From Kocuria rhizophila DC2201 (GTDB taxonomy: Bacteria > Actinomycetota > Actinomycetes > Actinomycetales > Micrococcaceae), in NCBI RefSeq assembly GCF_000010285.1, contig NC_010617.1:186001-250000 (forward strand): a stretch of DNA of 64,000 nt, written 5' to 3'. The first letter of the stretch is position 1. The number at the start of each line of letters is the position of its first letter. Shown piece after piece: positions 9,431 through 17,998 of this stretch. Below the pieces are notes generated by a model. That model made no database searches and was not told the origin of the DNA. It saw only the letters and a list, made by a program, of their open reading frames with translations. Position numbers and translations under genes: made by a program.

Positions 9431-9623
9431 GGGGTCGTTCCTCTCGGGGGACGGCTGGTCCCACGATCCTCGCCCGCCTCGAGGTGTTCGACAAGGGGTG
9501 GAGACTGCGCCGGTCGGCGGCGTGATTGCAGAACGAGCCCCCGCCGTCCGGCGCCCGCCTCCGGATCGGTAGCATGAGCCGGGCCGGTGACCGTCCGGCG
9601 TCGACATCGAGAAAGGACAACCC

Positions 9624-9917
9624 ATGGCTTTCGTCTGCAGCGCCACCTGGACTGCGAAGCCCGGAGAGGAGGACACCGTGCGTGACGCGCTCTCCCACCT
9701 CTCCCCGGCCGCTCGCCAGGAGCCCGGGAACCTCTACTACCAGGCGTACCAGAGCCCGGAGGAGCCTGCCGTGTTCCGCATCTTCGAGGTGTACACGGAC
9801 AAGGATGCGTTCACGGCCCATGTGAGCTCCGAGCACTTCGACCAGTGGGGAACAAGCCAGGCGATCCCCGTCCTGGCGGAGCGTGCGCACAAGACCTACG
9901 AGACGCTCGACTTCTGA
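9624..9917 (+). CDS. Antibiotic-biosynthesis-monooxygenase (ABM) domain protein
   Basis: A 97-residue single ABM domain of the YgiN/quinol-monooxygenase type, a dimeric alpha+beta barrel fold. The typical EPGNLYYQAYQSPEEP and FRIFEVYTDKDAFTAH segments and the TSQAIP-like helix start are visible. Members oxidise quinols or haem-like substrates without added cofactors, or have no known activity; which applies here cannot be told. GAAAGG precedes ATG 9624. A PAP2-like gene begins nine bases after it, so the two are probably cotranscribed. Confidence 0.82.
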   Translation: MAFVCSATWTAKPGEEDTVRDALSHLSPAARQEPGNLYYQAYQSPEEPAVFRIFEVYTDKDAFTAHVSSEHFDQWGTSQAIPVLAERAHKTYETLDF

Positions 9918-9926
9918 CCGCCACAC

Positions 9927-10559
9927 GTGACCAACCACGCGGGGACAACGCCGCCGCGCCCGGATTCTGTCCCGGCTGAACGAGGACCCGCGTGGGCCCT
10001 TGCCCTCAGCGAGGTCTTCCAGGCGCCGATCGTGCTGGCCGCGCTGCTGGTGGTCCTGCCGTGGACCGTGCACAGGAGCCTCGGGGCACTGCTGTGGGGC
10101 GTGGTGGCGGCGCTGGCGGTCTGCGGGGTCTCACTCGCCACGGTCACTGTGCTGACGCGCCGGGGTGTGCTCACCGACCACCACGTGAGCGTCAAGGAGC
10201 ACCGCCGCCCAGTGATGGTCGGAACGTTCCTGCTGGTGGTGGCGTTCCTCGCCGCGACTCTCGCGTTCCACGGGCCCGTGGAGATCACGGGCCTGCTCAC
10301 CGCCACGCTCGCCGCGAGCGCGGCGGTGGCCCTGGTGAGCCCGTGGTGGAAGATCTCGGTGCACGGCATGATGATGGGCGGCACCGCGGTGATCCTGCCC
10401 GTCGCGTGGGGGCCGTGGGGCCTGCTCTTCATCCCGGTGGCGGTGGCCGTCTGCGTGAGCCGCCGCGTCCTGGGCGCGCACACATGGCCGCAGCTGGTGG
10501 CGGGTTCCGCCTACGGGGTGGTGTTCCTGGGCGGGATCTACTGGCTGATCGCGGTTTGA
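9927..10559 (+). CDS. PAP2-like membrane protein with degenerate active site
   Basis: A 210-residue protein with about six membrane segments. Remnants of the PAP2 phosphatase signature can be seen: KEHRRP for the first motif, SVHG in place of PSGH, and SRRVLGAH matching the SR-x5-H of the third. The aspartate expected four residues after that His is Gln (HTWPQ), and the second motif has lost its order. Lipid-phosphate phosphatase activity is therefore doubtful. The GTG start at 9927 lies nine bases after the ABM gene. Confidence 0.6.
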   Translation: MTNHAGTTPPRPDSVPAERGPAWALALSEVFQAPIVLAALLVVLPWTVHRSLGALLWGVVAALAVCGVSLATVTVLTRRGVLTDHHVSVKEHRRPVMVGTFLLVVAFLAATLAFHGPVEITGLLTATLAASAAVALVSPWWKISVHGMMMGGTAVILPVAWGPWGLLFIPVAVAVCVSRRVLGAHTWPQLVAGSAYGVVFLGGIYWLIAV

Positions 10560-10760
10560 CGTGTTGTGCCGGTGCCCCCCCGGGATGACGACGCTGCACC
10601 GCGCCCGGCTGCCTCTCTGCGCTCTTAAGCTGCGTACCGTCGCTCAACCCAGCGGCAGTCTGCGGTGTCGTGGTGGGCCGGAAGCGAGGGTGATCAGGGG
10701 CCGGGTACTGGGGGGTGTGGGCCAAGGCGAGCCGGCGCCTGACGGGCGCGGGCGGCATCG
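10560..10760. other. Intergenic region, convergent genes
   Basis: Holds a one-mismatch copy of the dispersed 11-mer (GACGACGCTGC, 10587-10597). I see no strong terminator hairpin or gene. Confidence 0.4.
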
Positions 10761-11831
10761 TCAGGTCAGCGCCACGAGCAGCCCGGCCGCCAGCAGGCCG
10801 CCCACCACGACCCACCCGGTGACGAGCAGTGTGGTGCGGATCCCGAAGTGGCGGGCGACCATCACGATGGACGGGATGCTCAGCGCCGGCAGGGTGATGA
10901 GCAGGACCCCGGCTACCCCGTAGCTCGCGCCCGCGGCGGTGAGGCCCACGACCACGGGGATCTCGCCGCCCGTGGGGATCACCAGTGCCGCACCGATCAC
11001 GCCCACCAGGAGCAGTGCGAGCGGCCCGGTGTGCTGGCTCAGGGCCGCGAAGTCCGAGAGCCACCCGGAGAAGAACCCGACGAGCACCACCAGGAGCAGG
11101 TACTCCGGGACCAGGATCAGCAGGTAGCGGCCCAGGGCCCTGCCGAAGCGGGAGAGCATCTCACCCCACGTCTGCGGATCGGCGGGCAGAGTCTCGGGGG
11201 TCTTGACCTCCACCGTGGAGAAATGACGGCTCACGAGCACAGCCGCAACCAGGACCACCACGATGCCCACGACCACGCGCGTGGTTACGAACGGCCAGGA
11301 CATGGTGAGTCCGAGAAATACCAGCACTGCGGGATTGAGCAGCGGATTGGCCAGCCAGTACGCCACGGTGGCCCCCGCCGGCGCCCCGGAACGCCGCAGA
11401 CCGATGGCCACGGGGGCGGTGCAGCACGTGCACATCATGCTGGGCAGAGCGAGCAGCGCTCCCGAGATGCCCTGTCCCCAGGACGTTCTGCGGCTCAGCG
11501 CCCGCAGCAGCCAGCGGCGCGGCACCAGGGACTCCAGTGCGGCGGCCATCAGAAGGGCGACGAGCGCGGCCTTCCACACGGCCTTGAGATAGACCACCGT
11601 GAAGTCGAACGCGCCCTGCAAGGACGGAGTGGAACCGGCCGCGTCGAAGATCGCCCCGCCGTCCCACATGCCGGTCTCTGCCAGCTTGTGGGCCTTGAGG
11701 TCGTACGGGAGCCACTTGGCCCACAGCAGACCTGCCACCAGGATCACCAGGGTAAGGGCCGCCCCCGCCCAGGCCATGCGCTTGGCGGGGGTGGCGGTCT
11801 CGGGGACTTCAACTGGTGCGGTGGTCCTCAC
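10761..11831 (-). CDS. DUF318-family (PF03773) membrane permease
   Basis: A 356-residue protein with about eight to ten membrane segments in two halves. Residues around 130 read SMMCTCCTAPVAIGLRRSG, the Cys-containing loop characteristic of this predicted permease family. Members include ArsP, which exports organoarsenicals, and others of unknown substrate. The second half has PTGGEIPVVVGL. The thiol-rich loop suggests a soft metal or metalloid ligand, but no arsenic regulator or reductase is nearby, so the substrate is open. Apparently monocistronic. Confidence 0.78.
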   Translation of the reverse strand: MRTTAPVEVPETATPAKRMAWAGAALTLVILVAGLLWAKWLPYDLKAHKLAETGMWDGGAIFDAAGSTPSLQGAFDFTVVYLKAVWKAALVALLMAAALESLVPRRWLLRALSRRTSWGQGISGALLALPSMMCTCCTAPVAIGLRRSGAPAGATVAYWLANPLLNPAVLVFLGLTMSWPFVTTRVVVGIVVVLVAAVLVSRHFSTVEVKTPETLPADPQTWGEMLSRFGRALGRYLLILVPEYLLLVVLVGFFSGWLSDFAALSQHTGPLALLLVGVIGAALVIPTGGEIPVVVGLTAAGASYGVAGVLLITLPALSIPSIVMVARHFGIRTTLLVTGWVVVGGLLAAGLLVALT

Positions 11832-11894
11832 GGGGGCCTTTCGGGGCGAGGGGATGATCGCGTCGTCATCCGGGGGCGACGACGCCGGGCCAGC

Positions 11895-12398
11895 CTACGC
11901 CCGACGCCCCCCTTCGGCGGTCGGGCGGCGCGGTGCTCGCACCGAGTTCAGGTACGGCCCCAGGGGCTCCCCATCGGGGAAGTTGCCTCTCAGCTCCTCC
12001 ATGAAGCCGCTCGGAGACGAACCGTCCCAGACGCGGCTGATGTTCTGTGGCTCGACGGCTGGGTCGAAGGGTATGACGTCGAGCGCCGCGGGCCCGCGGT
12101 CCACGGCCACGATCTCGCAGCGGTACTCACGCCGCGCGGTGCCGTCCGAGACGACGACGTGCCCGTACCCCTCCTGCAGGTGCGCCGAGACGACCCGGAG
12201 GTCCGGGTAGAGGTCGTCGAGCAGCGCGGGAGTCAGCGACAGATCGTAGAGAAATCCTGCCCAGTTGTACCGGAGGATCTCGGGCAACTCGCCGTACTCC
12301 AGTGCCACCCGTCCGGCCTCCGCCACGGTGATGCCCACGATGTTCTCCCCGGCGGCGACATCGCACGCCCGGTGGTAGAAGTTGTGCGTCTTTCCCAT
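11895..12398 (-). CDS. Hypothetical protein
   Basis: A 167-residue soluble acidic protein that I do not recognise. It begins MGKTHNFYHRACDVAAGENI, has no signal peptide or membrane segment, and ends in a basic Arg/Pro-rich tail. Normal third-position GC and a GGAG ribosome site nine bases before ATG 12398 support its being real. It is divergent from the acetyltransferase at 12507. Confidence 0.6.
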   Translation of the reverse strand: MGKTHNFYHRACDVAAGENIVGITVAEAGRVALEYGELPEILRYNWAGFLYDLSLTPALLDDLYPDLRVVSAHLQEGYGHVVVSDGTARREYRCEIVAVDRGPAALDVIPFDPAVEPQNISRVWDGSSPSGFMEELRGNFPDGEPLGPYLNSVRAPRRPTAEGGRRA

Positions 12399-12506
12399 GG
12401 ATGATTCTCCGTGCTACGAGTGGGAGGCCGGGCGGTACGGTCGGGTCTTGGGCTCGTCGAGAAGTGCCCCACCGGTGGGGCCTCACGATCCCTGAAGGAG
12501 TGTCCC

Positions 12507-13001
12507 ATGAACCACCAAGACCTCTCGTTGGTCCGACCTCTGTCGAGTCGGGACGGCGACGCTCTCCGCGCGGCCACCCTGGGCAACATGAACTGGTGCG
12601 GAGAACGCTTCTCGCGCGAGGACGTTCTTGCCGATCCCGCAATCGCCCACTACACGGTGTTCGAACCCGAGCGCGGAGACTTCGGCTTCATCATGGTGGA
12701 CCCTTCGGGCGTCGTCGGCGTGGCCTGGGCACAGTTCCTGGGCGTGGACAACCCCGGGTACGGGTTCGTTGCCGCTGACGTTCCGGAAGCCAGTCTGTGG
12801 GTGGCCCCCGAATGCCGGGGTGCCGGGCAGGGGCGTCGGCTGCTCCGAATGCTTCTCGTGGAGAGCGCCGCGCGCGGGCACGACCGCGTCAGCCTCTCCG
12901 TGGAGGACGGCAACCGCGCGAGAGACCTCTACGAGTCCGAAAGGTTCTCAGCGGTCCCCGAACGAGAGCATGACGGGGTCCTGGTGTGGAAGGCGGGGTG
13001 A
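12507..13001 (+). CDS. GNAT-family N-acetyltransferase
   Basis: A 164-residue acyl-CoA-dependent N-acyltransferase. The acetyl-CoA pyrophosphate loop is CRGAGQGRRLL near residues 100-110, followed by the family's second half SVEDGNRARDLYESERFSAV. AAGGAG six bases before ATG 12507 fixes the start. The substrate (small amine, peptide or protein N-terminus) cannot be inferred; the region around it has two more unrelated GNAT genes. Confidence 0.85.
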   Translation: MNHQDLSLVRPLSSRDGDALRAATLGNMNWCGERFSREDVLADPAIAHYTVFEPERGDFGFIMVDPSGVVGVAWAQFLGVDNPGYGFVAADVPEASLWVAPECRGAGQGRRLLRMLLVESAARGHDRVSLSVEDGNRARDLYESERFSAVPEREHDGVLVWKAG

Positions 13002-13037
13002 TACGGACCGGTCGCTCCACGGGAGCGCTGCAGGGAG

Positions 13038-13598
13038 TCACCAGCAGCGACCTCGAAGATCGATACGGCCCTCGGGCCAGGTGTCCACATCGCGCGTTCC
13101 AGTGCACACCATCACCGGGGCGCCTGTTTCTTCGACCGTTTGGCTGGAACCGTTGCGGGAACGGAATCGCTCGGTGACCTCAATGCGCTTGTACCCGCAC
13201 GACTCGTAGAACGGGACTACCTCTTCTCGACAACCGAGGTATCCGTACTCGGCCGGTGCAATGGATCGAGCGGCGTGGTGCGCTGCAGCGAGCAGCCGCG
13301 CACCACAGCCTTGGCCCCGATGCGAGGGGGAGACCAGCACTCCGCCGGTGCCCGCAACCAGCACTTCGCGGTCACCCACGAAAATCATCCGCCGCTGGGT
13401 GTCCACGTGACCCACGACCCTCTCGCCCTCCACGGCCATGACGTGCAGCTCGGCGGGAGCGTAGCCATAGGGTGCGTCAAGGTTCCACGGCCCCTCGTCG
13501 GTTCCGTACTCCGCATCGAAGAGCTGCCCCAGCTGGCCGGTCTGCTCAGGTGTCAGCTCCCGGTGCCACACCGAGCCGATGTCAGCCACCAAGCTCAC
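13038..13598 (-). CDS. GNAT acyltransferase resembling AAC(2')/NodA
   Basis: A 186-residue GNAT protein. It shows VDTQRRMIF and a coenzyme-binding loop SPSHRGQGCGARLL (about residues 92-105), then EEVVPFYESCGYKRI. The C-terminal VMVCTGTRDVDTWPEGRIDL-type ending up to a final Trp resembles aminoglycoside 2'-N-acetyltransferases and rhizobial NodA more than ordinary GNATs. Acetylation of aminoglycosides is possible but unproven; several actinobacteria carry chromosomal AAC(2')-I genes with other primary roles. The GTG start overlaps the acyl-CoA ligase stop by four bases, so it is translated from the same mRNA. Confidence 0.7.
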   Translation of the reverse strand: MSLVADIGSVWHRELTPEQTGQLGQLFDAEYGTDEGPWNLDAPYGYAPAELHVMAVEGERVVGHVDTQRRMIFVGDREVLVAGTGGVLVSPSHRGQGCGARLLAAAHHAARSIAPAEYGYLGCREEVVPFYESCGYKRIEVTERFRSRNGSSQTVEETGAPVMVCTGTRDVDTWPEGRIDLRGRCW

Positions 13599-15637
13599 TC
13601 ACCCCGCAGCGACGGGAAGTCCGTGTCCGCGTACTCTACGGAGTCGCCGGAACCGGCCCCGCCTGACGACTCGTCCGCTCCACCCGACGCCGCACCGGCG
13701 TCCCCCAGCGTGTCCGGGTGCAGCAACGCCTCCCGGCGGCGCAGCTCCACCCGGCGGATCTTGCCGGAGATGGTCTTGGGCAGCTCGGCGAACTCCAGCC
13801 GGCGGATGCGCTTGTACGGTGCGAGGTTCACGCGGCAGTGGTGCAGGATGCTCTCGGCGGTCTCCGCAGTGGGTTCGTGGCCGTCCGCGAGCACCACGTA
13901 CGCCTTGGGCACCGCCAGGCGGATGGGGTCCGGGGAGGGAACCACGGCCACCTCCACCACGGCGGGGTGCTCGATCACCACGGACTCCAGCTCGAACGGG
14001 GAGAGCCGGTAGTCGGACGCCTTGAACACGTCGTCCGCGCGGCCCACGTACGTGAACACCCCGCTGGCGTCCCGGGAGACCACGTCGCCCGTGTGGTAGA
14101 CGCCGTCCCGGAACGCGTCCGCGGTCTTTGCCGGGTCACCGTGGTAGCCGGGAGTGAGGCCCACGGGCCGGGGGTCCAGCCTCAGGCACAGCTCGCCCTC
14201 GGTCTCGCTCTCCTGGTCCGTGTTCGGGTCGATCAGCACCACGTCGTAGCCCGGCAGTGCCCGCCCCATGGATCCGGGCTTCACGGGCATGCCCGGGGTG
14301 TTGGCGATCTGCAGGGAGGACTCCGTCTGCCCGAACCCGTCCCGGATGTCCGTGCCCCAGGCGGCTTTCACGCGCGAGATGATCTCCGGGTTCAGCGGCT
14401 CGCCCGCGGCCACGGTCTTGCGCGGCGGGTTCTTCAGGTGGGACAGGTCCGACTGGATCAGCATGCGCCACACGGTGGGCGGCGCACAGAACGAGGTCAC
14501 GTGCTCGCGCTCCATCTGGTCCATCAGCGCCACGGCGTTGAAGCGCGTGTAGTTGTAGAGGAACACGGTGGCACCGGCGATGAACGGCGCGAAGAAGTTC
14601 GACCACGCATGCTTGGCCCACCCCGGCGATGCCACGTTCAGGTGCACGTCCCCCGGCTCCAGCCCGATCCAGTACATCGTGGACAGGTGCCCCACCGGGT
14701 AGGACGTGTTCGTGTGCTCCACGAGCTTGGGCAGCGAGGTGGTCCCGGACGTGAAGTACAGCAGCAGCGTGGCGTCCGCGGGGGAGGGCTCGAGCACCTC
14801 GAACGTCTCCGGCCCGTCGACGGACCGCGCGTAGTCCAGCACACGGTGCTCCCCGATCGGTGCCAGTTCCACGTTTCCGGACGACGACGCCGCTGCGCCG
14901 CCTTCCGTACCACCCGCCCCGTCCACGGTGCTCGCATCATCCCCCGACGTCGTGCCCGAGGAGGTGTCCGCGCCGAAGGTGGACGCGGTGGTGCCCCCGG
15001 AGGCGCCGGGGCCCGCAGAACCGGCCGGGGCGGCGTCGTCGTCCGCGGAGGAAGAGGTGAAGGCCCCGGAGGTGGGACGCACGCGGTGGTCCGGCTGATC
15101 CGGGACCTCGATGATCGTGAAGTTCCCGGGGACGTCCGCGAACTTCAGCGCGTTGCTGTGGGAGGTGACCACCCACGAGGCGTTGCCGCGCTCCACGCGG
15201 TCCCGGAGGTCGTTCTCCCCGAGCATCACGGTGGTGGGGATCATGGGTGCGCCCAGCTTGGTGCACGCGAGCATGGTCTCCCACAGCTCCACCTGGTTGC
15301 CGAGCATGAGGATCACCCGGTCGCCGCGCTGCACCCCCTGACCGCGCAGCCACGTGGCGAGCTGGGACGAGCGCCGGGAGAGTTCCGCGTAGGTGCGGCG
15401 GGTCTGGGCGCCGTCCTCTTCGACGATCACCAGGGCCTCGCGGTCGGCCTCCTCGCCGGCGCCGAGGGCGTCGAACCAGTCGAGGGCGAAGTTGAAGGTG
15501 TCGAAGCGCGGCCACTCGAACTCGGCGTGGGCGGCGTCCAGGTCCGTGCGCAGGCGCAGCAGCTGGTCCCGTGCGGCGCGGAAACGCTCCGTGACGGACT
15601 GCCCGTCGGTGGGCTGGGCTGCGGTGGTCTCGCTCAT
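13595..15637 (-). CDS. Acyl-CoA synthetase (AMP-forming)
   Basis: Activates a short- or medium-chain carboxylic acid to its CoA thioester through an acyl-AMP. The 680-residue chain carries the P-loop YFTSGTTSLPK, FGQTE, the hinge TGDVVSRDASG...YVGRADD, and the C-terminal lysine motif LPKTISGKIRR. WPRFDTFNFALDWFD at residues 42-56 is typical of the medium-chain/acetyl-CoA synthetase-like group. Residues about 195-265 are an insertion of Ser/Gly/Ala/Asp-rich low complexity absent from normal family members, bounded by two inverted copies of the dispersed 11-mer. A GNAT gene overlaps the end. Confidence 0.88.
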   Translation of the reverse strand: MSETTAAQPTDGQSVTERFRAARDQLLRLRTDLDAAHAEFEWPRFDTFNFALDWFDALGAGEEADREALVIVEEDGAQTRRTYAELSRRSSQLATWLRGQGVQRGDRVILMLGNQVELWETMLACTKLGAPMIPTTVMLGENDLRDRVERGNASWVVTSHSNALKFADVPGNFTIIEVPDQPDHRVRPTSGAFTSSSADDDAAPAGSAGPGASGGTTASTFGADTSSGTTSGDDASTVDGAGGTEGGAAASSSGNVELAPIGEHRVLDYARSVDGPETFEVLEPSPADATLLLYFTSGTTSLPKLVEHTNTSYPVGHLSTMYWIGLEPGDVHLNVASPGWAKHAWSNFFAPFIAGATVFLYNYTRFNAVALMDQMEREHVTSFCAPPTVWRMLIQSDLSHLKNPPRKTVAAGEPLNPEIISRVKAAWGTDIRDGFGQTESSLQIANTPGMPVKPGSMGRALPGYDVVLIDPNTDQESETEGELCLRLDPRPVGLTPGYHGDPAKTADAFRDGVYHTGDVVSRDASGVFTYVGRADDVFKASDYRLSPFELESVVIEHPAVVEVAVVPSPDPIRLAVPKAYVVLADGHEPTAETAESILHHCRVNLAPYKRIRRLEFAELPKTISGKIRRVELRRREALLHPDTLGDAGAASGGADESSGGAGSGDSVEYADTDFPSLRGE
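14883..14893 (+). repeat. Dispersed 11-mer, copy 5 (ligase insertion)
   Basis: 14-base form. In the ligase reading frame it encodes AASSS at the downstream edge of the low-complexity insertion. Confidence 0.75.
15030..15040 (-). repeat. Dispersed 11-mer, copy 6 (ligase insertion)
   Basis: 14-base form, opposite in orientation to copy 5 and 147 bases from it. In frame it encodes DDDAA at the upstream edge of the insertion. Confidence 0.75.
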
Positions 15638-16100
15638 GGGGATCCTCGTTCCAGTGCGGGGACCTCGTGCCGCGCCCGTGAACCACGGTGTTCACCGGGG
15701 CCGTGCGGTCACCAGGGGTCCGGGTGAGAACTTTCCCCCAACGTACTGCAGGAACCCGCCCGGATGTGGTCCGTGTCACGGGAAATATCGAGGGGTCGAG
15801 GGAAGTGGTCGACACAGCCGCCTGGGGAGTGCGTTCCGCGCGGTTCGGCGGCGGGAGGAGCGAGGGGCACCGCGGACGCGCCCGCCCTGGGCGGACTCCC
15901 GGCACGAATTGAGGGCGCCCACCATGAGTGGACCGTGCGGCGCGGTCAGAAGGATTCCGCCGTGGAGGGCACCCGCCGCGCTCTGCCGCGCGCGGCACAG
16001 TCCGGGTGTGACGTGAACTACCCCGCCCGGGCCCGTACGATCGGCCGGGAAAGCAACCGGGCGGCGTCGTGCGCCGCGCACCACAACGGCAGGAGCGGAC
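15638..16100. other. Divergent promoter region, 463 bases
   Basis: No gene recognised. Contains the inverted repeat at 15678-15695 close to the ligase start, a PaaR-box-like sequence at 16033-16046, and a one-mismatch copy of the dispersed 11-mer (16061-16071) just before the SDR gene. Confidence 0.5.
15678..15695. promoter_or_regulatory. Candidate operator before the acyl-CoA ligase
   Basis: GTGAAC-cacggt-GTTCAC, a perfect 6-bp inverted repeat with a six-base spacer, lies 41 bases upstream of the ligase start codon. The regulator is unknown. Confidence 0.4.
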
Positions 16101-16859
16101 ATGGACATCACGGGTACTTCGGCGATCGTCACGGGGGCGGCCTCGGGGCTGGGGGCGGCCACCGCCGCGCAGCTCATCGAGCGCGGAGCGAAGGTCGTGG
16201 GCATCGACCTGCAGGGCGGCATCGAGAAGGCGCCCCAGGTCGAGGGGCTCACGTACGTGGCTGCGGACGTGACCAACGAGGAGCAGGTGCGCGCCGCCGT
16301 CGCCCGTGCTGCGGAGATCGCCCCGCTGCGCACCGTGGTGAACTGCGCCGGGATCGGCCCGTCCGCGCGCGTGGTGGGCCGCAACGGCGTGCACGACCTC
16401 GCCCTGTTCGACCGCGTGGTGCGCATCAACCTGGTGGGCACGTTCACCGTGCTCGCGCTCGCGGCCGAGGTGATGACCGCGCAGGAGCCGGTGGACGAGG
16501 CCGGCCAGCGCGGCCTCGTGATCAACACCGCGTCCGTGGCCGCGTTCGAGGGTCAGATCGGGCAGGCGGCGTACGCGGCCTCCAAGGGCGGTGTGCACTC
16601 GCTGACCATCGCGGCCGCGCGCGACCTCTCCTCCAAGGGCGTGCGCGTCATGACCATCGCCCCCGGCATCGTGGACACCCCCATGCTCGGCAGCGTGGGC
16701 GAGGACTTCCGCGCAGCGCTCGCGGAGTCCGTTCCGTTCCCGCACCGCCTGGCCCAGCCCAGGGAGTTCGCGCAGCTCGCCGGGATGATCGTGGAGCACG
16801 ACTACCTCAACGGCGAGACCATCCGCATGGACGGCGCCCTGCGCATGGCGCCGCGCTGA
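16101..16859 (+). CDS. SDR dehydrogenase, 3-hydroxyacyl-CoA dehydrogenase type II-like
   Basis: A 252-residue short-chain dehydrogenase. The NAD-binding TGAASGLG (residues 9-16), a following acidic D after beta-2 (VVGIDLQ) favouring NAD+, NCAG, catalytic Ser in NTASVAAF and YAASKGG are all in place. PGIVDTPML and the overall pattern (FEGQIGQAAYAASKGG) match 17-beta-HSD10/FabG-type enzymes that oxidise 3-hydroxyacyl-CoA or 2-methyl-3-hydroxybutyryl-CoA. Neighbouring acyl-CoA ligase, divergently transcribed, suggests fatty or branched acid breakdown. RBS is AGGAG shortly before ATG 16101. Confidence 0.85.
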   Translation: MDITGTSAIVTGAASGLGAATAAQLIERGAKVVGIDLQGGIEKAPQVEGLTYVAADVTNEEQVRAAVARAAEIAPLRTVVNCAGIGPSARVVGRNGVHDLALFDRVVRINLVGTFTVLALAAEVMTAQEPVDEAGQRGLVINTASVAAFEGQIGQAAYAASKGGVHSLTIAAARDLSSKGVRVMTIAPGIVDTPMLGSVGEDFRAALAESVPFPHRLAQPREFAQLAGMIVEHDYLNGETIRMDGALRMAPR

Positions 16860-16907
16860 TCCTCGCTGCCGCGCGCCCGTCCCGTCCCGGCCACGCAGCC
16901 ACGGGCG

Positions 16908-16918
16908 ACGACGCCGCA
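16908..16918 (+). repeat. Dispersed 11-mer, copy 7 (intergenic)
   Basis: Lies between the SDR stop and its terminator hairpin, in the 3' untranslated region. Confidence 0.75.
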
Positions 16919-16931
16919 CGGCCCCGCACAT

Positions 16932-16972
16932 GACGATGCCTCGTCACGGTCCACCCGTGACGAGGCATCGTC
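16932..16972. terminator. Terminator between convergent genes
   Basis: An 18-bp perfect stem (16932-16949 with 16955-16972) and a five-base loop TCCAC, without a T-tract. It lies between the SDR and the convergent quinone oxidoreductase. Confidence 0.85.
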
Positions 16973-17068
16973 GTGATGTGGTCAGAGCTCCACGGCTCCG
17001 GCCTGCGCGAAAGGCCCCCGGGAGTCGCCTCGCTGAGGTCGAGGCGTCCCCCTGGGGCGTTCCGCGGA

Positions 17069-17998
17069 TCAGTCGACCGTGAGCACGACCTTGCCCACGG
17101 TGTGGCCCTCCTGGCTCGCGGTGAATGCGTCCGGCAACTGCGCGAGCGGGAAGGTGCGGTCCACGCGGACGGTGAGCTTGCCGTCATCGGCCAGGCGGGC
17201 AAGCTCGGTGAGCTGCTCTGCGTCCGGAGAGACCCACATGTAGTGCCCGCCGTGCTCCTCCACCTCGGGGTCCGCGATGGAGGCGTGCTGGCCGCCGTCC
17301 GCGAGCACCGCGACGGAGTCCTCCACCACGCCGCCCACGAAGTCCACGACGATGTCCACCCCGTTCGGGGCGAGCTCCTTGACGCGCTCCACGAGGCCGT
17401 CCCCGTACTCCACGGGCTCCGCGCCGAGCTCACGCACGTAGTCGTGGTTCTTGGTCGATGCGGTGCCGATCACCCGCGCGCCGAACGCCTTGGCGATCTG
17501 CACGCCCATGCTCCCCACACCACCGGAGGCCGCGTGGATCAGCACGGTCTTGTCCTCCGCGAGACCCAGTCGGGTGAGCACCTGGTACGCGGTGAGTCCG
17601 GCGAGCGGCAGCCCTCCGGCCTGTTCCCAGGAAAGACTCTTCGGCTTGGGGGCAAGTGCGCGCACCGGGACCGAGACGTACTGGGCAAACGTACCGCCGT
17701 GGATCCAGTCCTTGCGGGCGTAGGCGATCACCTCATCGCCCTCGGAGACGCTGGGGGTGTCGAAGCCCTTGCCCACGACGACGCCCGCGACGTCCCAGCC
17801 GGGGGCCGCCGGGAACTGGACGGTCATCATGGGATCCAGCCCGCCGGACATGACCTTCCAGTCCACCGGGTTGATGCCCGCGGCCTTCACCTTCACCAGG
17901 ACCTCGCCGGGGCCCACCTTGGGCATGGGCTGGTCGGTGAGCTCCAGCACGGAGGTGTCACCGTACTGCTGATATGTCTGCGCCTTCATTGTGGTCAT
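17069..17998 (-). CDS. Zinc-independent NADP-dependent alcohol dehydrogenase/quinone reductase family protein
   Basis: A 309-residue MDR-superfamily oxidoreductase, cytosolic. The GroES-like half holds GINPVDWKVMSG and lacks zinc-ligand cysteines; the Rossmann half has HAASGGVGSMGVQIAK and GASTKNH-like spacing for NADPH. Members reduce quinones or alkenals and often protect against electrophiles. Start MTTMKAQTY at 17998 is chosen because conservation begins at KAQTYQQYG; ATG 17989 is nearly as good. Monocistronic with the terminator hairpin at 16932-16972 below it. Confidence 0.85.
   Translation of the reverse strand: MTTMKAQTYQQYGDTSVLELTDQPMPKVGPGEVLVKVKAAGINPVDWKVMSGGLDPMMTVQFPAAPGWDVAGVVVGKGFDTPSVSEGDEVIAYARKDWIHGGTFAQYVSVPVRALAPKPKSLSWEQAGGLPLAGLTAYQVLTRLGLAEDKTVLIHAASGGVGSMGVQIAKAFGARVIGTASTKNHDYVRELGAEPVEYGDGLVERVKELAPNGVDIVVDFVGGVVEDSVAVLADGGQHASIADPEVEEHGGHYMWVSPDAEQLTELARLADDGKLTVRVDRTFPLAQLPDAFTASQEGHTVGKVVLTVD

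Noticed and set aside
13718-15727. A 669-codon + strand frame opposite the acyl-CoA ligase
   Set aside because: It is the antisense of a clear AMP-forming ligase with all motifs; no domain is seen in the frame.
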